DNA of 64,000 nucleotides, from assembly GCA_019321725.1 (NCBI GenBank), contig CM033115.1, positions 13,836,673 through 13,900,672 on the forward strand, in the 5' to 3' direction. Below are positions 39,331-49,980 of this stretch, in pieces (position 1 is the first letter of the stretch; each line of letters starts with the position of its first letter). This stretch comes from Paulownia fortunei (taxonomy: Eukaryota > Streptophyta > Magnoliopsida > Lamiales > Paulowniaceae). The notes below the pieces were generated by a model, which was not told where the DNA came from, did not search any database, and saw nothing but the letters and a program-made list of their open reading frames with translations. Both the position numbers and the translations under genes were made by a program.

Positions 39331-40671
39331 CATCAATCTCAAACTATTGAAAATTCCGCAGCCACGTGATCGAAAATACAGACATCTTAGGATTTATTGA
39401 GTAATATAATATAGTTAATGCTATAGAAGGTTCATTACTGCCGACACCTACGACTTTGCAAGTTCCATTATTGCCAAAGAATGTAATTGTATTATTTGTT
39501 AAAGTAGTTGTCTTTTTGTTGTTGGTGAAGTGAGTACATTTAAATTATTTTTCATATATGTACAAAATTAAACAAATTATGCTACAAGAGTGCACAAGAA
39601 AGAAAACAAAAGCTATGTTTTATATTGTTTTGCTACCCTTTACCTAACACATGAATTTCCATGTTCCCAAAATTATAAGCATTGAAGGGTCCGTTTGTTT
39701 GGCGAGAATGGAATGACAGAGAGAGAATTTGGTTGCTAGGAATTGGATTGTAGAAATTTAAATATTTTCATTACAATATTTGGATAATATAGGGAATTTA
39801 AGTAAGGAATAAAGCAAATTCCTTCTCAAATTTTTGGTATAGTATGCAGAACGAAGTAACGGAATTCATATTTGCATAAATTGTCAAGAATATCCATATA
39901 AATAGATAAATTATCTTTATGTAACATACACATAGATATAAGTATATGCTACCTCAATTCGAAAATAAAAGCTCATATTTGACCTGATACAAAGATTTAG
40001 AAGAAAGTTGAAAGAGTAAACATTTTGTGTATCTTATATTATTATTTAAAAAAATAATGGTTGCAAATTAATAGTGTCTTATCGTTGTTTTAATTGAGGG
40101 AATAGTTTAAAAAAAGAGTTTTCTTTCAATAAATAGAATCTTGGTTTGGGACTTATATCATGTGCTATATAGCTCAAGATTAATTAAGAACAAAAGTCAA
40201 CTTTATAGGAAAAAATGACATAAGAGAACAATTATATTATTTGAAGTATATATAGATGAATAAGTCTATATATACATATTTGTTCATTAAATATCTAAAT
40301 GTATATTTGCATAAATTTACATATATTATATATAGTATTTACATGATTAGAAAAAGACATAATATAGAGCGGTTTTACCTGTTTCATCTTCTTCAAATTC
40401 AGCTTCCATGCTGATTACTTCAGATCTTGATTTTGAATTGCTGAGAAAATCTCAAACTGCTCCAAAAGTGACACTCGTGATAGAGTTAGTCATATTAGGA
40501 GCTCAATACAAACAATATCATTATAAAAAAAAGGTTTAGCAACTAAATAAACTTGTATTTTATTTTATATTTTGTTTCATATATGCAGGTGAAGTGAATA
40601 TGATTATGTTAATTGTATGTTTAAAAAATATTTAACACATTAGAATATATGTATTATATAAAATGTAAAAA
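39331..40671. other. AT-rich spacer with MITE-like pieces
   Basis: At 39689 GGGTCCGTTTGTTTGGCGAGAATGG resembles the left end of hAT MITEs, but no right end was found. At 39949-40105 a Stowaway-like pair of ends (CTACCTCAATTCGAAAA and, inverted, CTATTCCCTCAATTAAAAC) encloses about 157 bp; the expected TA duplication is not clear. Confidence 0.35.
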
Positions 40672-40769
40672 TAAATATTAAATTAAAATATAAAATTTGA
40701 ACTGATTTGATATAGAGGTATAAATATTAAATTAAAATATAAGATTTGAACTGATTTGATATAGAGGTA
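40672..40769. repeat. 49-bp tandem duplication
   Basis: Two adjacent units starting TAAATATTAAATTAAAATATAA and ending TGATATAGAGGTA, with about one difference. Confidence 0.92.
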
Positions 40770-41417
40770 CAAAGAGTTAAGAAACTTGTAGTGGCTCGGC
40801 TTTCACAACATCGGAACTACAAGGCAAGAGGATCAAACTTGTGTACCCTTATCATGCAATCATGACTCGACTTTGCTTCTAATACATTGCACGTATAATG
40901 CATGCGTCAAATTCCCAATTTGTTAGTACATCATTTATCTCAATTTTATCATTTTTATTTTATTTGAGACATATTAAAATAAAACTTTATTTTGCAAATG
41001 AAATATTATTTTCAAAATTATATTCTCCTTTTCAAAACGTCCCAATATAAGACTTTATTTGTTAAAATAAAAAAATTACTTTTAAAAGTATCCTCTTAAT
41101 TAATGGTACAACCTTTCAAATATTACTTTTAAGGGTTATAATGTCAGATTATACGAATTGTCACTGTTTCCATACCTAATAAAATGAGAGCTTTAATTCT
41201 AAAACGAAGGGAGTATGTGGATAACAAATTTTACTATGATTGGATAATATTTGAACACGATAAATTTCATAAGATAAACAAATGCAATATTAATGGAACT
41301 GTTATACAGAAAAGAGCGGTAACGATACAATGGTTCGAATAAGTTGGCGAATACATGGATGGTTCGGATGAGAGGAAGTGCAGTCGTTTAAACTGACAAG
41401 AGCATTTAACAACCTCT

Positions 41418-41595
41418 TTAGTTGGGGGAGTGATGATGTATATCGGCACGATTAACCTGTTTTGCCTTTACAAAAAATTATATTTACTAAACAGGCCAAG
41501 ACCTTGTTAGTTGGGGGAGTGAGGATGTATATAGGCACAATTAACCTATTTTGCCTTTACAAAAAACTATATTTACTAAACAGGCCAAGACCTGC
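41418..41595. repeat. 89-bp tandem duplication
   Basis: Both units begin TTAGTTGGGGGAGTGA and include GATTAACCTGTTTTGCC-like and AAACAGGCCAAGACCT sequence; about 6 differences. Clearly recent compared with surrounding repeats. Confidence 0.92.
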
Positions 41596-43324
41596 ATATT
41601 TTTGTATGGGTTATAGTCCGAATTCAAATTTAGGGTCAAGGTGGACCTGAACTAAAGTCTTTGACGATATTAAACATGTTCTAAAGAAATTCAGTACGAC
41701 GATCTTACTTGTCCACACGGTCACGTGATCCGCATGTGATTATTGCCTATAAATACTCTCCAATTGATACAGTAAAAAAATAACGTGGTTCTTAACTTTC
41801 CACATAAATTTATTCGTATTTAACCCCTTATCTTTTCCTGACTCAATCTAAGTTAAGCATTTGAAGATTTTAGCTAGATGCTACCCATAGTAAATTTAAT
41901 GATTTTTAGGTGCATATTGATTTAATTATTAAGGATCGAACCAGATTAAACCCGCAGGTCGTATCCGATCGAATCGAACAACATCAGAGTAATTAAATTA
42001 AAATAGTTGATGAAGAAGTATTTAAAATTCATAATCCGATTAAATAAGTCTTGTATAATAATTTTTTTTTTCTTTTACGGGTGAAATTGAATTTTATCCA
42101 ATTACAATAAAAATGATATTTTATCTAGAGTCATGATAGTGGAACTTAATTTTTCCTATACCATCATTAACTACGAAGAAATGGAAAAAAATTCCTTCTT
42201 TTTCTTGCTTTCATTGGTTTAAGTGGGAATTTGGTATGCCAAGTGTCATTTTTGAGAAATTTTAGTGATTGAAACAATTTAGAAAATTAAAAGGGGGGGA
42301 GAAAGTTAAAGCGACGTAATAAAATGATGGAACAAACACTCTCATTTTCAGCTGTACTTCGAAGGGTTAAGTGGAATCACGATAAAAAAAAAAATGTAAA
42401 AATGCAGGTTAAATGGGATGAACTCGACCCGTTATTTGCCTCACTTGGGTAGTTACAAATTGTAATAACATATCTTAATGTTACTCGAATATACTTATCT
42501 GCAATTGTGGGCATATTAAATTTGCCTGTAAAATGCGGCCATAAGTATTGAATATTAGTAAGCCTAAGTTAAAAATAAGGATATTGAATATTTTAGTGCT
42601 ATTAAAAGCACTTATTAGATAACTCTCTCCACCAGCTTGAACCTTAAATTGACAATGAGACAAACTTTGTCACTAGGGGTTTGCAACCTTAATTCAATAA
42701 TAATCACATCTTTACAAATAATGGTGACAAAATTAAGTGATCAAATTTTCATATTCTAAACTAGTGACACATGACATGTTTCAACTCAGTCCTAAAAAGT
42801 CATATAATTGGGCACCTGGGAAAGAACTTTAGATAAAGAAGCTGTCAAAGTATTGTGTCTTCTCTCTCTTGGTAGGGATGGGGATGGGGTGGGGGGGCTC
42901 CTCTCTCCTAGGTACATGAGGAAATGGTTCAATAAATCTAATACAGTTCTCTTTTTTTTATTTTTGTAGCATTTCAGCAATAATCAGTACATATGCAGAC
43001 GATTTGAACTCAATCACATATATCAGTTAATTAATTTAATGATGAAGCAGGCATTGATTAGGAAAAGATCAACCCACAGTACCCTTGTCTTTATGCATCT
43101 CAAGAAACTAATTAACTTAAAGAAAAACACTTCTCCTTGGCTATTATATCTATACAGTTAATTATTCCTATTCAAGATTGGGTGGACAATCTGGAATAAT
43201 TGCAAGTTGGTGACTAATTGACTCTGGTAGAGCTGCAAGGGAAGTAAGAGGAAGACCTATATGTTTTCTTCCTTAACCAAATTGTAAGGTTCGTCCTTAC
43301 AAATATATTTTTTTTCTAAATTAG
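41596..43324. other. AT-rich spacer, nothing recognised
   Basis: Only a G-rich low-complexity patch at about 42876-42897. No gene. Confidence 0.5.
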
Positions 43325-43690
43325 AGGTGTTTGGGTGAGATTAAGCTTCTTGAAACATTTTGCAACATGTTTAAGAGTTTACAAAATGTGCTAAACTTTT
43401 TTGGTAACATTTATAGGAAAAAGGCTTATAAGCTCCCATGGAGGATCTTATAAGTTTTTTTTTTTTAAGAAACTTATGGAGTTCCTAATTTATTTTTAAG
43501 ATTTTAATATTTTTTTTAGTTTAAACAATTTTAATTATAAAATTATTATTACTAATATATTGTACGTTCCATAATTTTATTTATTCAAATATTTCAAGAA
43601 CTTATTTTTAGAATAAGATATACTCCATAAATATCTTATAAAAGTAGGAGTTTATCAAATTTTATTAAATAAACTAGCCAAACAATGCCT
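43325..43690. mobile_element. Candidate hAT-type MITE
   Basis: Ends AGGTGTTTGGGTGAGATTAAG and, inverted, AGGCATTGTTTGGCTAG share the (G)GTGTTTGG-type terminus common in plant hAT MITEs. About 366 bp, non-coding, with internal complementarity (GGCTTATAAGCTCC and GGAGTTTATC regions). The flanking 8 bp do not match convincingly. Confidence 0.4.
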
Positions 43691-43836
43691 TAATTGTGGA
43701 GGGAGTAATAGTTTCTTATTTACTACTCCTTTCTTTCTTTCTTTTTTTTTTTTATTTTGTACTCGTCACAAAGTTTTAGATGAAAACTAAAAATATAAAA
43801 AATCATATATGTTTATATTACTACCCTTAAAAGGAA

Positions 43837-45694
43837 TGACTTTGAGTACTACCTGGTAAATCAATTAGTGACAGCTATTATACTCTTGTAAAATACAATC
43901 TTATTTGAAATATAATAATAAAAAGATACTTCTTTATCTTCAATTGCATTCAGACAATTAGATACAGTCCTTGAACAATACTTAGCTACGAGAAATATAT
44001 AGTCGCGCTTAAGATGACGATCATGGAATATGCCTTTATGATTTTGGTTCTAAATTAGTTCCAAGTCGAGAGTATCAAGATGGGACATCAATAAGTCTAT
44101 CAAGACTTGCCCACACGATACATGCTCGAAATGAAGATGTCTCGCTCTATAGGTATAAGCATGAAGACACCAGTGTATGTATGCAGGGGTTTGTTAAACA
44201 ACAAGTACACCTAACAAGCCCATTGGAAATTTTCAATTGAAAATATTATTTGTCAAATGAGAATTTTCTAGTTACGATAATACAAGAATTAGTCCTTAAA
44301 CTTGAAGCACTATAGTAATCTTGTGTATGATATTTTACACATTAATGTATTTCCCAATTGATTAACAATCACAAGGGAAATATTTTGGATATAATAGCTT
44401 TATGTAAGGAGGTTAATGAGTGGTCAACAATGGATTCGTCACCTATCAGAAGAATAGGTGAATCTCCTATGTTTTTATATTTCTTAACTTCAAAGATCTT
44501 GGCCAAGGTAGGATTAATATAGACAGGGATTTTCTATGCGTTTGGGAGATGCATCTTATATTTTAGGGATTAATATCTGTAGAGATAGATCTAAGAGAAT
44601 GATCGAAATATCATAATTTATGTGTATCATGATTTATGTACGTAGATAGGATGCAAAAGAGGTTTAGCATGGAGGAATCCAAGAGGGAATTTCTGAGTTA
44701 TGGTATTTCTCAAAGTATATGCCCCCAAAAACTCCTGAAGAAAAAGAAAAAATGACTTTCGTGCCTTATACATTCGCCATTGGAAATATAGTGTATGCTA
44801 TTCATTGTACTAGGCTTGATATCGTATATATTCTGAGTATCATGAGCAAATATTAGTCCAATCTAGAAGAACAAAACTAAAAAGCAGTAAAGATGATCAT
44901 TAAATACTTGCGAAGAACTAAGGATGTCTTCTTGATTTAAGGTAATGGACAGTTGAAGCTAGAAGGTTTCACTAATTTTAGCTTTTAGTTCGATATAGAA
45001 GACTCAAAATCGATGTTCGAATTTGTATTCACCCTAAATGGCAGAACGATTAGTTGAAAGAGTATAAATAGGAAATAATCGTGGATTCCACCATGGAGGC
45101 TTAATACATTTTTGCATGTGACGTAGCGAAAGAGGTTGTTTAGATGAGGAACTTCATCCAAGGGTTGAATATAGTTTTATCTACTGTTGATTAAGTACCT
45201 GTTTACTGTGATAATGATGGGACAATTACATAAACAAAAGAGCATAGATCTTATCAATGATTCAAGAACATCATGAGATGATACCACCTGATTAGGGATA
45301 TCATTGATAGAGGTGATGTCAAGGTGGAAAGAATTGTCTCGATAGAAAATATAGCAGAACCACTAACTAAAACCCAATTCAAAGGACATCTTAAGAAGAT
45401 AGGTAGAGATATATGGGTAATTGGCTTTAGAAAAAGAGAAGATTGTTAGAGTAGTATTTGGCAAGCCAATTAGTGGCCGTATTATACTCTTATAAAATAC
45501 AATCTATTTGAAACATGTTAATTAAATGGTACTTCTTTATCTTTAATTGAATTTAAACAATTAGATAAAGTCTCTAATCATACTTACTTATGGGATATGG
45601 TCGCGCATATAATAAAAATCATGGAATATGCCTCTATAGTTTTGAAATTTAATTAGTTACAAGTTGAGGGTTCATCGAGATGGGACATCGACAA
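43837..45694 (+). mobile_element. Internally deleted Copia (outer element of the second nest), left part
   Basis: 5' LTR from about 43837 to about 44520, then a pol fragment (44530-45430), then a purine stretch and the 3' LTR starting TGTTAGAGTAGT at 45444. The 3' LTR is broken at 45694 by the 9.4-kb Copia and resumes at 55147. Plus-strand element; gag, protease, integrase and most of RT are missing. The two LTR copies match through the TATTATACTCTTATAAAATAC, CATGGAATATGCCT and GGGACATC blocks. Confidence 0.85.
44530..45430 (+). pseudogene. Copia RT end - RNase H remnant of the outer element
   Basis: Begins in the last part of reverse transcriptase and runs through the Copia RNase H domain. 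Recognisable pieces are FAIGNIVYAIHCTRLDIVYI, KAVKMIIKYLRRTKDVFLI, FVFTLNGRTIS, and near the end VERIVSIENIAEPLTKTQF. Stops occur at about every 30 codons. The C-terminal part sits just before the purine stretch and 3' LTR, as in intact elements. Confidence 0.88.
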
Positions 45695-47828
45695 TGTTAA
45701 AGTAGTGCCTGATGTGCTAATTGTTCTGCCCCTTCTTATACTCTTGCGAATTATTTTTATTTATATTAATATCATTTAAATGAAAATCTTTATTTTAAAT
45801 TCATCATAAAAATTAGATAAAGTTCTTAGATCACACATAGCTATGGGGCATGGTTGTGCATATGATGGTGATCATGGAATATACCTCTAAGGCTGTGATC
45901 TTAAAACATTCTAAGTTAAGGATTAATGAGATAGGATATCATTGATCCCGTTGAAACTTGCGCATAAGATGCAGGCTTGAAAGGAGGATGCCTCGTTCTA
46001 TAGGTATTGGTGTGGAGACACTAGTGGATGTATACGGGTGCTTATTGGAAACAAGTATACTGAACAACCCCACCTAAAAATTCCCAATTGAAAATATTCT
46101 ATTGTCGAATGAGAATTTTCTCGTTACGATAGTCCAAGAATTAGTTCTTGAACTTGAAACACCATGGTAACCTTGTGCATGACATGTTGTACTTTGATAT
46201 ATTTTTCGATTACATGACAATCATAAGGGGTTTATATTGGGTGTAACATCTTCATATATGGAGATTAATGAGTGGCCAACAAAGGATCCGTCACCTATCT
46301 AGATGAATACGTGAATCTTCTATGTATTCCACTATACTTAACTCTAAAATTCTTGGCCAAGGTTGGATGAAAATTAGACATGGGGTTTTCTAATTATTAT
46401 CATCGAGTCAAGCTATTAGGAATGAAAATATAGTTATTGAGTTAATAGGGTTTCGATTCAATATCCATGCCTTGGCTCAACGGGAGATTAGATGACGGAA
46501 TGACCGTACTTGCATGGTATTCGTAATTGAAATAGGTTTGCACATTCACCTTAGACTAGGAGATATGATGCATTGCTAGATGCTTCCCATGTTTTGTGGG
46601 TTTTTGGAATTAATGAGTTAATTTCAAGAGAATTAAATAATTGGATTAATTAATCATAACAATTAATTGTTCAACTAAGTTACAAGAGTTGTGAACCCAC
46701 GACTACTTTAAAGTGAACCTAAGGGGTCACACATAAAACTTGGACAAGTCCATTTCTAGCTTAAAAATTAATCCAAGTATTGGATTAAATTAATATGATT
46801 AATTAATAGGGTTAAATTAATTCAAGTGTGGAATTAATTCAATTAATTAATTAAATTAATTGATTGGACATAATTATATTAGGAAGCCCAATTAGAATAT
46901 TTAATTAATTGATTGGATCAATTAAGTAAGATGAGCCTAATTAATTAAATAAATTAATTTAATTGATTGGATCAATTAAAGTAGAGCCTAATTGATTACT
47001 TAGGCCTAGTCCCATTAGGTGTGACTTGTAGGAAGCCCATTAGGAAATTAGATTGAGAATCCAATTCCTAGAAGAAGTTGAATTGAGAATTCAATTTCAA
47101 AGAGGTAATAAGGAAAAAAAAAAGTCCTTATGTGATAAGAAAACTTACCAAAAGAGTTGGAGATAAGAAAGGAATAAGAGTTCTACATAGAAAGAACTTA
47201 TGATACTTTTGATTGACAATCTTTTTGAATATTTTTATGGGGATTTTACTTGCAGATTTTTGTGAAAAAAAATAGTTTTCTTTCATCCAAAAAAATTCAT
47301 TCCTCCTTTCCTTTCAATCTCCAAAAGTTCACCAACCTTTTATCTAGTTTAATTCTTGATTTAATTATTGAATTAAAAATTAAATTAAACACCTAAAACA
47401 TTAATTATTAGTGTGTTCTTGTTCCAAATAAAATTATTTTGGATAGAATTATCGAATCAAAAACTACTAGCATAGGATTCGGTTACGAGTGGGCATCTAA
47501 GGTGTAGATACCGTTAGAGGGATAACATTTGAGATCCTAGAAGCGAATAAGATTTCAATCAAAGGGGTTTTGAATTGAAGAACATAAAGATACTTTCATT
47601 CAGGGATAACGATTTGAATCGTTTCAATCCCTACATCAGCCGAAGTGCAAATCAATGTAAGAGTTTATGAAACTTTCTTACTTTAACTATTAGAAAACGC
47701 ACAACTGAGTAATCGCGAAAGGGTTCCAAGATTCATTTTAATTACATGTGATGTAATGTATATTTATATTTTTGAAAAATTTTAAATTCCATTGCGTATA
47801 CGTTTTCTGGGATCGCGCGAATCCAACA
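45695..47828 (+). repeat. 5' LTR of the 9.4-kb Copia
   Basis: Starts TGTTAAAGTAGTGCC, ends GCGCGAATCCAACA. Contains a striking array of AATTAATT-type words at about 46620-47000, conserved in the other LTR. The 3' half carries repeated ATTGAGAATC/TTGAGAATTC sequence near 47050. Confidence 0.95.
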
Positions 47829-47829
47829 G

Positions 47830-47842
47830 TGGTATCAGAGTC
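47830..47842 (+). other. Primer binding site of the 9.4-kb Copia
   Basis: TGGTATCAGAGTC, one base after the LTR end; complementary to initiator Met tRNA with a single 3' mismatch. Confidence 0.93.
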
Positions 47843-48265
47843 AAGGTTCGTGCGTTTCTGATACTTTTCGATTATGTTTATTTAATATATGTAATAGATT
47901 AAATATTTATATGTGTGATTGATTTTGAATCAATTAATTTCTTTATTTGGGATTAATATTATTAATCATTTTAAATGTTAAAACGTTTTAAGAATTGAGA
48001 TGAGTTAAGAAATTGAATTTCTTAATTTTCAAAAATTTCAAGATTTATGAATTCTTGAATTTCTTGATCCAAAAATTTTAAAATTTGTGAAATCTTGAAT
48101 TTCTTGAAACGTGGCAAGAAATAAAAAAGAAAAAATCAAATAAGTTGATTTATTGATCAAGAAAATTAGTTTTTATCAAGTTTTTCAAAATTTCTTGATG
48201 AGATCAAGAAACTTTGAAATCAAGAATTTGTGAAAATTTTGAATTCTTGGACATTAAAAAAAAAA

Positions 48266-48680
48266 TTAGAGTGCCGACCACCTGAATCGGCGCGCGGGTG
48301 CTGGCACCCGATGTGCGGACGCCCAGCCACCCGACGTCGGGTGTCGGTTTGCCCGCTGGCACCCGATGTGCGGGCGCTCAGCCACCCAACGTGTGACGTC
48401 GGGTGGGCTGTCGGCCACCCGACATTGGACACCAGGTCGCCCGCTAGCACCCGATGTGCGGGCACCCAGCCACCCGACGTGTGACGTCGGGTAAGCTGTC
48501 GACCCCCCGACATTGGGCGTCGGCTCGCTTGCCGCCACCCGACATGTGACGTCGGGTGGGCAATCGGTACCTAACGTGCGGGCTACGGGTCGCCAGTTGG
48601 CACTCGACGTACGGGCCCGACGTGTGACGTCGGGTGGGCACCCAGCCACTCGACTGGCAGCAGCCTTGTTGAACTGTTGT
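48266..48680. repeat. GC-rich palindromic array in the Copia leader
   Basis: A block of about 410 bp, far GC-richer than anything else in the window, with sharp edges. Words such as GGCACCCGATGTGCGG and CAGCCACCCGACGTGTGACG recur irregularly (unit starts 48301, 48356, 48444; spacings 55 and 88). Four hairpin-capable palindromes with 9-bp arms of the ACCCGACGT / ACGTCGGGT type and a GTG centre lie at 48384-48404, 48472-48492, 48537-48557 and 48615-48635; a contracted 14-bp perfect palindrome lies at 48329-48342. Each repeats the TGACGTCG (bZIP C-box-like) core. Not coding, despite long open frames on both strands. Confidence 0.9.
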
Positions 48681-48719
48681 CCTCCGGCCTCGTTACGTGA
48701 AGTTTATAATTTTTCATTT

Positions 48720-49980
48720 TAAAATTAAATGTTAATTTTAATTTTTAAAAAATCATTTTTCATAAAAATCCCAAATTTTAAAAAAATTGCACATAATGTA
48801 ATCGATAAATTTATATATTTTTATTATCATATGATGATTTATGTTAAGCATGCTAGTTGGATGATCATGGAGTCTAGACCAGTGTGATTGGTTTAATTTT
48901 ATGCATAATTGATTATTTTTTGGTTTTAATTAAAATGAGGCCTACGAGTCTCACATTTTTCTATTTTATTCTTGATGTACTTCTATCTCCTTCCTATGTA
49001 TCTCCCATTGGAATTGTTCCAAAATTTCTTGTAGTTTTAGCAAATGTAATGAGAGTAGAATTAGGCGGTGAGGTTAATCTTTTTGTAATTTGACAGACAT
49101 TATAAAAAGATTGAATGAAGATGGAGGAAAAACGAGAATACAAGGCCCATGAATGTATGGGATATATTTATGTAATAGATATGTCTATTTGTATTTTAAT
49201 TATCACCCTTAGATTGACTTAGATCCACTTTGGGTCAAGTGGATCACATAGGATTAAAGACTTATGATCATCTATTTATTTTAAAATGTATATGATACAT
49301 GTTGTGTTTATTTAATACTTCTTTATGATGTATGCTTATCATCGTTAGGATAGTGAACATTAAATAAAAAAGAAAAGAAAACGATGAGACCTTGTATAAT
49401 AAATCTAGTATGACTCTCTTCAAGTTGAGAACATTTATTAGTTCGATATCAAGTATAAATGGGCAATATGGGGTAGGACCCAATCGTCCATGCCTTATAT
49501 CAAAAGTAGTGGCATGTCAATACGCTACCACATTTAGTCCGTTGGCCATGGGTCGTAGGATGTGCTAAATGTAGGCAAGCTGTGACCACTACTAAGCATT
49601 GAGATGCCCATGGGGTGGACTCGTCTTTATTGTTGGTCATGAGTTGTGAGACGTTTAGATGCTCCATCTACATGGATATTTGATGGGTAATGTTTGACAC
49701 TTATTACCATATGGGCTCATAAAATTGGGGCGTATGAGAAGAGGTGAGCCAAAATAGCTTGAGGGTTGCATGAGGATGCAATTGCTAATATTGTTAGCTA
49801 TCTTTTAGTTTTGTTGTATGGGCTCATAAAATTGGGGTGTATGACAAGATTAGTTGGACTTCAAACCCACTAAAAAATTAGATTTCTCGAATTTTCATCT
49901 AGAGGGTGATGGGATTTGAATAAAATAGTGGGAGATATTTATGATTAAACACCATATCATAAATGGATATTAATTGAATG
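48720..49980 (+). other. Remaining untranslated leader of the 9.4-kb Copia
   Basis: AT-rich, no domain. A 28-bp word (TATGGGCTCATAAAATTGGG...) is repeated at 49710 and 49817. Translation of gag would have begun after about 49980. Confidence 0.6.

Noticed and set aside
43317..43698. 8-bp target duplication for the candidate MITE
   Set aside because: TAAATTAG and TAATTGTG match too poorly to count.
48220..48722. Several long overlapping open frames on both strands (up to 127 residues)
   Set aside because: They arise because the block is GC-rich and palindromic, so stop codons are rare in every frame. No frame is preferred and no domain is seen.
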